From an uncultured Clostridia bacterium (GTDB taxonomy: Bacteria; Bacillota; Clostridia; Monoglobales; Monoglobaceae), in contig CANQQJ010000004.1 in NCBI GenBank assembly GCA_947625905.1, positions 1 through 64,000 on the forward strand: a DNA stretch of 64,000 nt, written 5' to 3'. The first letter of the stretch is position 1. Every line of letters starts with the position of its first letter. This document shows, one piece after another, positions 34,270 to 40,983 of the stretch. A model generated the notes under the pieces. The model was not told where the DNA came from. It made no database searches and saw only the letters and a program-made list of their open reading frames with translations. The translations under genes were made by a program, and so were the position numbers.

Positions 34270-35496
34270 TTATACCCTCTTTCCTGCCATAGCATAGGCT
34301 TCAAACATTTCATCTTCAACAGCGTATCTTAAAGCGTCCAACAAATGATTATCTTTATCAACAGCTTTCGCCATTGGATTACCGTATTTATCTTCGCGCC
34401 AGTGATATTGTTCAATTTCATTCTTAAAATTTTGACAACGCACGTCAATAACAATTTCATAACCTTGTAAAAACCTTATTCCGCGATTAATACTATCAGG
34501 ACCTTTCACAGCCGCATAAGCGTTTATACCGTTATCAGACAAATAATCAATCGTTTTTTCCTCGGAATAATCACAGGTTACTATATCTTTTCCGATAAAA
34601 TCTTTAGATACGTATAGAAGTTCGTCATCACTCATTCCGGCTTGATACCATTCATCACAAATATAAATAACCTTATGTTTTTTATCCAAATGTAATTTTA
34701 TAATAGCATTTGGGTCATTGGCATAACCAAAGTCCATACCAAACTTCAAGTTATCAAATGTATCAATTTTATCTGATAAATCAGCAACACGCCAATTATT
34801 AAATACAACGTGCCCAAGCACACCCCAATTACCAAGCGTATACACATTATAGAAATATGAATCGCTTTCATCTTCAAGCAACTTTTTATCTTCTTCAGTA
34901 AGAAAAGCGTTGTCTTTATATGTAGTTTTTAAAATTGATACTTTATCATCGCTATAAAAGTTTTTATCATCACTCCAACCGCCGAAAAAATCTCTGTAAA
35001 TCCAATGAGATTTTAAAATAGGATTAAACGCCATAATAATATACTTTGTATGCTCGGAAAGACCACGCAAGCGGCGTTTAAGCTGTAAATACGCGTCTCG
35101 TTTTATTTCGGTAGCTTCTTCAATAAATATTCTTTCTAATACACCGTCAATCGGCGTAATAGATTTAACTTTTTCCGGGTCATCAAGTCCGACAAACAAA
35201 ATTTGTTTATTATTCATTTTGTTTGTAATAACCATATTGGTACGGTTAATCGCATATATTGAGCCTAACCCCGCATTAATAATACATTTGAGAACTTCAT
35301 TAAAAATGCTGTTCCTCATCGTTTGTGCTACATTTCTACAACATAGCCAGTTGACACCATTCATATTGTCAATCACTATTTTCTGTCCAAGAAAATAAGA
35401 TTTACCACTTGACGCGCCCCCATAAAATATTTGCGTAGGTTCTGTTCTATTCAAATACGGCATATAAACCGCGTTTATTTTCATATCTATATTCAT
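34270..35496 (-). CDS. Terminase large subunit (PBSX-type)
   Basis: 408 aa. Walker A YGGASSGKSY (about residues 25-34), Walker B-like LERIFIEEATEI, coupling motif around IIMAFNP, and the nuclease domain start KFGMDFGYANDPNA with further acidic residues downstream. It packages DNA into the head. Start ATG with GGTGAG upstream; the divergent ASCH gene promoter lies within 75 bp. Confidence 0.94.
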   Translation of the reverse strand: MNIDMKINAVYMPYLNRTEPTQIFYGGASSGKSYFLGQKIVIDNMNGVNWLCCRNVAQTMRNSIFNEVLKCIINAGLGSIYAINRTNMVITNKMNNKQILFVGLDDPEKVKSITPIDGVLERIFIEEATEIKRDAYLQLKRRLRGLSEHTKYIIMAFNPILKSHWIYRDFFGGWSDDKNFYSDDKVSILKTTYKDNAFLTEEDKKLLEDESDSYFYNVYTLGNWGVLGHVVFNNWRVADLSDKIDTFDNLKFGMDFGYANDPNAIIKLHLDKKHKVIYICDEWYQAGMSDDELLYVSKDFIGKDIVTCDYSEEKTIDYLSDNGINAYAAVKGPDSINRGIRFLQGYEIVIDVRCQNFKNEIEQYHWREDKYGNPMAKAVDKDNHLLDALRYAVEDEMFEAYAMAGKRV

Positions 35497-35567
35497 AATA
35501 ACTCACCATAAATAAACACAATAAATTCACTTCACGGAAAATTCATTGTGTTTATTTATATTTTGTC

Positions 35568-35596
35568 TTGACATCATACATCTTTTAATGTATAAT
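35568..35596 (+). promoter_or_regulatory. Repressor-controlled promoter P3 with operator O4 (moron promoter)
   Basis: TTGACA (35568-35573) and TATAAT (35591-35596) are 17 bp apart. The spacer holds CATACATCTTTTAATGTATA (35575-35594), the same operator as at the XRE repressor locus 25 kb away. The -10 also begins a 23-bp A/T palindrome, TATAATATAT-TAA-ATATATTATA (35591-35613). Confidence 0.82.
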
Positions 35597-35628
35597 ATAT
35601 TAAATATATTATACAAGGAGTGAATGTA

Positions 35629-35997
35629 ATGAAATCCCTATCCGTGAAACCAATATATGCAGCCCAAATTGTCAGTGGCGAAAAACCAATAGAATATCGC
35701 ACATGGCAAACGCCTTATCGCGGTGATTTGCTCATCTGCTCCAGTCAAAACCCTAAAACAAAAGGTTGTATATCAGGTCATGCACTCGGCGTAATATCTT
35801 TGGACAACATAACTTATAATGCCAAGGAAAAGCTGTATGAATGGCACATATCTAATCCACGATTGGTAAAGCCTTTTCCGGTCAAAGGTAAACTGCACCT
35901 CTATGATATAAGTGACGATTTAATAATATATGTTGACGATATGGAAGAATCAGTTGACGATATTGTCAACCATTATTTTATTCCGTTGATGAATTAA
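35629..35997 (+). CDS. ASCH-domain protein (moron)
   Basis: 122 aa from ATG 35629 (AAGGAG upstream). The start MKSLSVKPIYAAQIVSGEKPIEYRTWQTPYRGDLLICSS is a typical ASCH fold, an RNA- or modified-nucleoside-binding family related to PUA. It is the only plus-strand gene in the 27-kb late block, with its own promoter and operator, and converges on the ParB-like gene with a 20-bp overlap. It is probably an accessory gene under repressor control. Confidence 0.82.
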   Translation: MKSLSVKPIYAAQIVSGEKPIEYRTWQTPYRGDLLICSSQNPKTKGCISGHALGVISLDNITYNAKEKLYEWHISNPRLVKPFPVKGKLHLYDISDDLIIYVDDMEESVDDIVNHYFIPLMN

Positions 35998-36655
35998 AAT
36001 ATCTGTTTAATTCATCTATCGTCAAATATTCCTCGGAAAAAGGCACATTGATTTTCTTATAGAACTCTCGACGTGCCTTTTCATCGGGAAATACCAAAAC
36101 CGAATACCAATCAAGGCTATTTTTATTATTCATATCATCAACACTTGCGCTTCGTGCGTTCTTAACATCATTCAGCTTGTCTTTTGTTTCAAGAACTTTG
36201 TCGCCCTCGTATAACTCGGTAAAACGTTCATCGCCGTCAAACATCAAAGCTACATCGGTATCATCAAAGCCCAATTCGTCAAATTCAATATCATTGTCAA
36301 GAATTAATTCGCTCAACATATCCAAATCCCAAACGCCTTGCATTGAAGGATTGTTAAGCTGCACATTTAATATCTTTTCTTTGCGCTCGTCAACATCAAT
36401 GACACAAACATCAAGAGAATAATTTTGCGACCGCTCTAAACTATCAAGCTGTGATAGACGTTGATGTCCACCCACCAAATTACCGGTTCTTTTATTCCAA
36501 GTAATAGCAGATACTAAGCCATGTTCTTTAAGACCGTTCTTTAAACGTTTCCGGGCTTCATCATCAATAATGCGCGGATTATATTTCGCGTTCTTAATGT
36601 CAGAGCGATTAATTCTTTCAAAAGTAAAGTTTTGATATTTCGATTTATTTTCCAT
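35978..36655 (-). CDS. ParB-like N-terminal (IbrB-type) protein
   Basis: 225 aa from ATG 36655. The ParB/sulfiredoxin-like core shows AKYNPRIIDDEA, GLKEHGLVSAITWNKRTGNLVGGHQRL and DLDMLSELI. No HTH or partition partner is seen. It overlaps the upstream PAPS-reductase-like gene by 11 bp. This pairing matches the IbrA/IbrB arrangement of phage-borne genes. Whether it regulates, modifies DNA or defends is unknown. Confidence 0.8.
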   Translation of the reverse strand: MENKSKYQNFTFERINRSDIKNAKYNPRIIDDEARKRLKNGLKEHGLVSAITWNKRTGNLVGGHQRLSQLDSLERSQNYSLDVCVIDVDERKEKILNVQLNNPSMQGVWDLDMLSELILDNDIEFDELGFDDTDVALMFDGDERFTELYEGDKVLETKDKLNDVKNARSASVDDMNNKNSLDWYSVLVFPDEKARREFYKKINVPFSEEYLTIDELNRYFNSSTE

Positions 36656-37310
36656 ACACTTCAAACCTCTTAACACCCGCTCCGGCGTGTGGGTATAATT
36701 CTAAGATTTTCTTATAATCATCAGGGTACATATCTTTTATTATTTTCAATTCCCGCCCTGCAAGGGAACGGAAAGAAAAACCTAATTCACGTTGTTCCCG
36801 ACTTAAATATAACTTGTGTAAAGTTATATATTTCATAACATCTTTCTTTTTCCAAAATGCCAACGGGAAAAATCTACCGCGTTTATAATCCACACTCCCG
36901 CTTTTCTTTATCATAGCATTTCTAACAATGCTGTCTGCACAACGTTCACCGGCAGCTATCCAATGAATTTGTGTTTCATTTCGCAAATAATCATATACAT
37001 CATTAATTGTGATTATAGGCACTTCAAAATCAAAGTTCCGAAAGGTACCATACTTCATAAATTCCGAGACTTCAAAATGTGGTAAACGTATAATTTCCGA
37101 ATTATACTTATTTTCATACCACCGCAACATTCTTTCTTGAAATTCTAAACCGGGTACTAAATACATGAAAAATGCCTTAACCGTTTTGAAGTACCTATAA
37201 CACAAATCCAAGCAAACTATACTGTCTTTACCGCCACTAAAAGCAACAATTACACTATCTGTAATAGTTGAATGTTTCTTTATTGGGTCAAATAAAAGAT
37301 TATTACTCAC
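36645..37310 (-). CDS. PAPS reductase / ATP-pyrophosphatase-like (IbrA-type) protein
   Basis: 221 aa from GTG 37310 (AAAGGTGG upstream). The PP-loop SGGKDSIVCLDLC is near residue 25, and a C-terminal SLAGRELKIIKDMYPDDYKKI segment follows. The family includes sulfate reduction enzymes, tRNA thiolases, DndC and IbrA. Coupled to the ParB-like gene, it is more likely a phage modification or regulatory enzyme than a sulfur assimilation enzyme. Confidence 0.82.
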   Translation of the reverse strand: MSNNLLFDPIKKHSTITDSVIVAFSGGKDSIVCLDLCYRYFKTVKAFFMYLVPGLEFQERMLRWYENKYNSEIIRLPHFEVSEFMKYGTFRNFDFEVPIITINDVYDYLRNETQIHWIAAGERCADSIVRNAMIKKSGSVDYKRGRFFPLAFWKKKDVMKYITLHKLYLSREQRELGFSFRSLAGRELKIIKDMYPDDYKKILELYPHAGAGVKRFEVYGK

Positions 37311-37311
37311 A

Positions 37312-37470
37312 TTAACCACCTTTACCGCCTAAAGAACGGCGTCTTTTTGCAGCAGCACCAAGCATACCACTTTGAGCAAAAACACGAGCGGACACAGCAG
37401 CAGATTTCTTAATCTGAGTGCGGCGAACCAGTCCAGTACTTCTTGCTATATTACCTCTTGTAGTTGGCAT
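37312..37470 (-). CDS. 52-aa basic protein, unknown function
   Basis: A short frame from ATG 37470 with GAGGTGTAATAT upstream; stop at 37314-37312 just before the next start. The product is rich in Arg, Ala, Gly and Lys (SAAVSARVFAQSGMLGAAAKR, then RRSLGGKGG) and likely binds nucleic acid. It sits between terminase small subunit and the IbrA-like gene. No family recognised. Confidence 0.55.
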   Translation of the reverse strand: MPTTRGNIARSTGLVRRTQIKKSAAVSARVFAQSGMLGAAAKRRRSLGGKGG

Positions 37471-37473
37471 ATA

Positions 37474-37929
37474 TTACACCTCGCTTTCTGTTGTATTTTC
37501 TGAATCCGCCGATACCGGTGTAATATTGATATTAATTTCGCCTGTTCCGGCATTTTTTATTTCTTGTTTATCTTGCCATTTATCCGGCTTACGGTTTTTA
37601 AGCCAAAAAATAGCTGCTCCCAAGTTCGGTGGAATATGTTTCTTAACCTTAACTTGATTGCCTTCTTTGTCAATTTTAACATCTGTAACAGTATATCCGG
37701 TTGCAAGATGATATAACGAATTTTCAACTTTTATATCAGCAACATCTTTACCATGTGCAAGAGCTTTTTCAAACTCCGGATATTGTTTTTTCCATTTCCA
37801 CAAGGTTGTGCGGCTAATACCAATGTTATTAGCGATGTCCGTATCCGTTAAACCGTCTCTTGCCCACGCTTCAACTCTTAACAGATTATCATTTGTCGCC
37901 CAAACATCATATTTTATTCTTTTTGCCAC
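37474..37929 (-). CDS. Terminase small subunit
   Basis: 151 aa from GTG 37929, chosen because AGAGGTG ends 6 nt upstream. An HTH near the N-terminus (GLTDTDIANNIGISRTTLWKWKK) and the C-terminal LKNRKPDKWQDKQEI segment, typical of TerS, are clear. It recognises the packaging site. Confidence 0.85.
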   Translation of the reverse strand: MAKRIKYDVWATNDNLLRVEAWARDGLTDTDIANNIGISRTTLWKWKKQYPEFEKALAHGKDVADIKVENSLYHLATGYTVTDVKIDKEGNQVKVKKHIPPNLGAAIFWLKNRKPDKWQDKQEIKNAGTGEININITPVSADSENTTESEV

Positions 37930-37980
37930 ACACTTCACCTCTTTTTATAGCGTTTAGAATGTTAAAATTTTAATATTAAA

Positions 37981-38010
37981 AGGCTCCCGACAGCGTATTG
38001 ACGAGAGCCT
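37981..38010 (-). terminator. Hairpin upstream of terS (attenuator or terminator)
   Basis: The minus-strand stem AGGCTC...GAGCCT with an inner CG pair is followed by TTTTAATATT. It separates the late regulator from terS, so it may make late transcription depend on antitermination or a second promoter. Confidence 0.5.
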
Positions 38011-38045
38011 AAACCAAATTAATTAATTTTAAAGGAGAACATGAA

Positions 38046-38108
38046 ATGAACTCTTTCAACAATGACATATTAACACATAATAGTGCGCCACAGTGCGCCA
38101 AGTTATAA
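38046..38108 (+). CDS. Possible 20-aa leader-like peptide
   Basis: ATG 38046 follows AAAGGAG with 8-nt spacing and gives MNSFNNDILTHNSAPQCAKL. It lies antisense in the late block and contains a direct repeat AGTGCGCCA. The ribosome binding site is good, but the frame is short, so it is only a candidate. Confidence 0.25.
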   Translation: MNSFNNDILTHNSAPQCAKL

Positions 38109-38504
38109 ATTTTGCAATTTTTGTAATGCGTATCCATGAAAACGTTGTACACTTCTTTCAGAGTAATTTGTTATGTTTGCTATTTCAAACCATTTTTTAC
38201 CTTGAAAATATTTTAGTCTTATTACAGTTCGTTCAATCGGCGGAAGTGTATCAATAATTGTTTCAATCTCAATACGTTTTTTGAGTAGAATATTCTTTTT
38301 TTCGGATAATTTTCTTTCTGTATCTATTAATCGACATATTAATTCTGACATTTTATCAGTATGTATATATTTACTTTTCGGCATATCGTTATATGTTTGC
38401 GCTTTTGTATACATGAGTGAAGTTTTTAAATCGCGGATTTCATCTTCTAAAGTCTGAATTTCGATAGAAATATCTCGTATTTCCTGTAATTCTTTCTTTG
38501 TCAT
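38103..38504 (-). CDS. Late transcription regulator (ArpU/sigma-region-4-like)
   Basis: 133 aa from ATG 38504 (GAGGTGAGGAT upstream). A coiled-coil N-terminal half is followed by a sigma region 4-like HTH: TLPPIERTVIRLKYFQGKKWFEIANITNYSERSVQRFHG. Such proteins lie immediately before terS in Firmicutes phages and activate late genes. Confidence 0.8.
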   Translation of the reverse strand: MTKKELQEIRDISIEIQTLEDEIRDLKTSLMYTKAQTYNDMPKSKYIHTDKMSELICRLIDTERKLSEKKNILLKKRIEIETIIDTLPPIERTVIRLKYFQGKKWFEIANITNYSERSVQRFHGYALQKLQNL

Positions 38505-38585
38505 ATCCTCACCTCGTAAAAATATTTGGTATCCGTATACAATCCGTATATATTTATAACACCTACTCGTAACACTTTTTAGCAT

Positions 38586-38961
38586 TTAAAATCAACGTAT
38601 TTTCGGCGCTTATATAGTTCTTACGCTTGTAAGAGTTGTATATCTCTTTATATATTTTCTATCTTTTATATATAATAAAAAAATAAAAAAATATTTTTTT
38701 ATAAAATAATTAATTAAAAGATAAATATCTGTAACATCTATAACAACCATGTTAAAACTAACGTTTTTACGGCGTTTTTTTGTGTTATAAATGTATCAAA
38801 TACATCGGTAATAGATATATAACATCTGTTACTGATGTTATGCCTATACTTTATACAATCATAGCATATATATTATACATCAAAAGAGGTATAAATGCAA
38901 GTTATTTTTTGCTATTTATCGCACTTTTATAATATACGCTTATACATAAATTAATGTATAC
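38586..38961. promoter_or_regulatory. AT-rich regulatory gap with inverted repeats and one more operator-like palindrome
   Basis: No gene is seen. The stretch contains GTAACATCTATAACA near 38729, ATAACATCTGTTACTGATGTTAT near 38820 (an inverted repeat), and TATACATAAATTAATGTATA at 38941-38960, which has the outer arms of the XRE operator. No matching -35/-10 pair of good quality is placed around this last site. Confidence 0.45.
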
Positions 38962-38983
38962 AAAAAGCCCTTACGGGCTTTTT
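38962..38983. terminator. Bidirectional terminator
   Basis: A perfect 9-bp stem AAAAAGCCC / GGGCTTTTT with loop TTAC. It ends the minus-strand accessory gene that stops at 38987. Confidence 0.85.
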
Positions 38984-38986
38984 GTG

Positions 38987-39373
38987 TTATGCTTGTTTTG
39001 CTTCTTTTATAAACGCTTGCGCTTCTTCAAGAGTAGCGAACCAATCATTATAAATATCTTTTCTGCGAAGATTTTTATATTTACTTAATGGTTTTTTTAT
39101 TGATTGAACCGTTGATGTAATACCCGCTGTAACCCTACCGTCATCATATATTGCTATTGTAACACAATAAAATGTTTTTAAGTTTTCGGGCGTAAGTTCC
39201 CATTCTTTGATTACATCATCAGGTAGAAGGCAACCAATTTCAAGATAACCCCATGCTTCACGGTCAATTTCTTTAATATAAATTTTTTCATCAAAATTAA
39301 CGATTTTTTCAAATTCATAATCGCTCGGATATGTTCCCGGCGTAATTGGTCTTTGTGTATTGTAGTATTTCAT
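38987..39373 (-). CDS. Hypothetical phage protein
   Basis: 128 aa from ATG 39373 with GGAAAGGAAAG upstream. It contains YYNTQRPITPGTYPSDYEFEK and a C-terminal LEEAQAFIKEAKQA helix. No family recognised. It is downstream of the DnaJ-like gene in the same unit. Confidence 0.55.
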   Translation of the reverse strand: MKYYNTQRPITPGTYPSDYEFEKIVNFDEKIYIKEIDREAWGYLEIGCLLPDDVIKEWELTPENLKTFYCVTIAIYDDGRVTAGITSTVQSIKKPLSKYKNLRRKDIYNDWFATLEEAQAFIKEAKQA

Positions 39374-39423
39374 AATATTTCTTTCCTTTCCGCCCGTCAT
39401 GCCGATAGCGCAGCATTTATTAT

Positions 39424-39882
39424 TTAAGCTGTTATGTATAATTTTTTGTAGCTCTTAATACGTTCCGAACCATGTAAATCACGAATTTCATCAAGTGTTA
39501 AATTTGAGTGTTTCGCGGTATCATCTGGAGAGTGCCAAACCCAAGCCTTTTTCTTACTTGCCCATTTAAAGCCTAATTCTTTAAGTTGGTCTTTAACCTC
39601 AAAAGCTCTGAAACACCAAACCCATGTGCCGATTATTTCAATATCGCAGTTGAAATTAATTATTTTATCAATGATTTCGCGATATTCAATATCATTTATG
39701 TGTTCTTTGCTTTCCGCGTTAAAACCCTCTAAATGCTCTTTTAAAAAATCATATTCATTGTTAATCGCTTTCATCGTCTCGGTGTTGCCACCTCTGTCGG
39801 GGTGATTTTCAAACGCTAATTTTTTATAACGTTTGCGCAATTCATCATAGGTTTTTACACCTGTAAAAAATTTAATGGTCAT
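39424..39882 (-). CDS. DnaJ-domain phage protein
   Basis: 152 aa from ATG 39882 (AAAGGCGG upstream). The J-domain is clear (YDELRKRYKKLAFENHPDRGGN, with HPD intact). The C-terminal part (LGFKWASKKKAWVWHSPDDT) is a small module often seen after phage J-domains. It may recruit host DnaK. Its promoter at 39915-39943 carries the ribbon-helix-helix operator. Confidence 0.8.
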   Translation of the reverse strand: MTIKFFTGVKTYDELRKRYKKLAFENHPDRGGNTETMKAINNEYDFLKEHLEGFNAESKEHINDIEYREIIDKIINFNCDIEIIGTWVWCFRAFEVKDQLKELGFKWASKKKAWVWHSPDDTAKHSNLTLDEIRDLHGSERIKSYKKLYITA

Positions 39883-39914
39883 ATTATAACCGCCTTTCAT
39901 GATTTGATATTAAT

Positions 39915-39943
39915 ATTATACCACTGTTATCAGTGGAAATCAA
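39915..39943 (-). promoter_or_regulatory. DnaJ-gene promoter (TTGATT-17-TATAAT) with RHH operator R1
   Basis: On the minus strand TTGATT and TATAAT are 17 bp apart. CCACTGTTATCAGTGG (39921-39936), a perfect 6-4-6 palindrome, fills the spacer. Confidence 0.8.
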
Positions 39944-39956
39944 TATACAAAATACA

Positions 39957-40005
39957 CAAATGTTATCAGTGGAATTTGTATATTTTGCCACTGTTATCAT
40001 ATAAA
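39957..40005 (+). promoter_or_regulatory. RHH gene promoter region with operators R2 and R3
   Basis: CAAATGTTATCAGTGG (39957-39972) and CCACTGTTATCATATA (39988-40003) each keep one good half-site. TTGTAT (39976) and TATAAA (40000) are 18 bp apart and could drive the gene at 40046, giving autoregulation. Confidence 0.6.
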
Positions 40006-40045
40006 ATTTTGTGATATACTTATTTAAAAGGGGGTGTATCCTAAA

Positions 40046-40240
40046 ATGAGTGTATATAACGATAAACACCGCGCTTATACGAATAAATATCTTGTTGAAA
40101 AATATGATTCAACAATAATCCGTTTGCCAAAAGGAATGAAAGAAGAAGTTAAATCCTTTGCTAAAAAACAAGGTAAAAGCGTTAATGGATTTGTTGTTGA
40201 ATTGATAAAAAATGCTATGAATAAAAGTATAAATAATTAA
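40046..40240 (+). CDS. Arc-like ribbon-helix-helix repressor
   Basis: 64 aa from ATG 40046 (AAAGGGGGTG upstream). The strand DSTIIRLPKGMKEEV and the helices SFAKKQGKSVNGFVVELIKNAM form a standard Arc/MetJ-type RHH dimer unit. Five copies of the CCACTG-N4-CAGTGG type lie around it, on both sides, so it very likely binds them and controls both the DnaJ unit and the downstream small gene. Confidence 0.82.
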   Translation: MSVYNDKHRAYTNKYLVEKYDSTIIRLPKGMKEEVKSFAKKQGKSVNGFVVELIKNAMNKSINN

Positions 40241-40256
40241 CAACTGTTATCAGTGG
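40241..40256. promoter_or_regulatory. RHH operator R4
   Basis: CAACTGTTATCAGTGG directly follows the RHH stop codon. Confidence 0.7.
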
Positions 40257-40276
40257 AATTTGTGCAATTTTACATA

Positions 40277-40305
40277 TTGACAGACACTGTAATCAGTGGT
40301 ATAAT
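40277..40305 (+). promoter_or_regulatory. Promoter TTGACA-17-TATAAT with RHH operator R5
   Basis: Consensus TTGACA (40277-40282) and TATAAT (40300-40305) are 17 bp apart with ACACTGTAATCAGTGG in the spacer. It drives the 50-aa gene at 40369. Confidence 0.85.
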
Positions 40306-40307
40306 AT

Positions 40308-40338
40308 AATTAAGTTAAGGGTAAGGCTTAACTTAATT
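40308..40338 (+). other. 5'-leader hairpin
   Basis: A perfect 12-bp inverted repeat AATTAAGTTAAG / CTTAACTTAATT with loop GGTAAGG begins at the expected transcript start. It may protect the 5' end of the short mRNA. Confidence 0.6.
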
Positions 40339-40368
40339 TCCGAGGCAAGTCGGGGAAAGGAGCAAATA

Positions 40369-40521
40369 ATGGACGATATGGCAGTATTTAAAGGTTATTT
40401 AAGAAGTCTAATGAGGCAACTCAAATTATTAAAAAAAGCGATTGACAACAAAGATTTAATTCAAGCAGCTCAATTAATAGATGAACTGATTGAAGATACA
40501 CAAAATAACATCGAAGATTAA
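40369..40521 (+). CDS. 50-aa helical phage protein
   Basis: ATG 40369 follows GGGGAAAGGAG with good spacing. The product is a highly helical, charged peptide (MRQLKLLKKAIDNKDLIQAA, then LIDELIEDTQNNIED). It is the last gene before the prophage right end and under the RHH promoter. Function unknown. Confidence 0.6.
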   Translation: MDDMAVFKGYLRSLMRQLKLLKKAIDNKDLIQAAQLIDELIEDTQNNIED

Positions 40522-40562
40522 GAAGATAAAAAAGAACCCCACCTAAAGCGGGGTCCACATCA

Positions 40563-40603
40563 AATCAAGAAAGGCGGGCTTGTCACCGCCGTTCTTGATT
40601 TTT
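40563..40603 (+). terminator. Strong terminator at the prophage right end
   Basis: Stem AATCAAGAA plus GGCGG with CCGCC plus TTCTTGATT (one mismatch) followed by TTTATT. A smaller ACCCC/GGGGT hairpin lies just upstream (about 40536-40554). Confidence 0.85.
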
Positions 40604-40613
40604 ATTATAGCAT

Positions 40614-40675
40614 AAAGAATTTAAAAAATCAAGATAAAATATACACGAATTTTACACGAATTTTTTAAATTCTTT
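40614..40675. repeat. Inverted repeat enclosing tandem 11-bp repeats (possible att/arm sites)
   Basis: AAAGAATTTAAAAAA (40614-40628) and TTTTTTAAATTCTTT (40661-40675) are perfect inverted copies. Between them TACACGAATTT occurs twice in tandem (40642-40652 and 40653-40663), as in integrase arm sites. The rest of 40604-40800 is AT-rich and holds no gene. Base composition changes from here on, so this is the probable right border zone. Confidence 0.45.
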
Positions 40676-40800
40676 AAAAATACTAATAAATATATTCAAA
40701 CAGTATTATCCGCAAATCAGCGTTTTTACGGCATTTATAACATTACTATAAAATCATAAAAATATTCTACTACGCTAAAATTAATTCCCACCAACTCCGC

Positions 40801-40842
40801 CAAACAGCAAAACCCGCGCAGATGCGCGGGTTTTGCTGTTTG
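40801..40842. terminator. Bidirectional terminator, 19-bp stem
   Basis: A perfect stem CAAACAGCAAAACCCGCGC / GCGCGGGTTTTGCTGTTTG with loop AGAT. It closes the acidic-repeat gene transcript after the structured RNA copy B. Confidence 0.88.
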
Positions 40843-40849
40843 CCATTAA

Positions 40850-40971
40850 GAACCTTCTTGATCTCTCAAGGCTGTATAAAATCCACATTTTGGCGGGTGT
40901 GCCCCATCCCGCATTTCTTTTGACCAAAGGGCGGCAGCCGCACATTCTCCGCTTCAAAATGCCGTTTTATT
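40850..40971 (-). ncRNA. Candidate structured 3'-UTR RNA, copy B
   Basis: Lies between the stop of the acidic-repeat gene (40984) and the 19-bp terminator. Minus-strand stems: P1 GCATTTTG (40962-40955) with CAAAATGT (40892-40885); P2 GCGGG/CCCGC (40912-40908 with 40897-40893); P3 CTTGA-GAGA-TCAAG (40870-40857), again with a GNRA loop. A GCGG/CCGC hairpin lies inside P1. Order and spacing are as in copy A at 31 kb, and base pairs differ in a compensatory way. Confidence 0.6.
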
Positions 40972-40983
40972 ATTATAGCGCAG

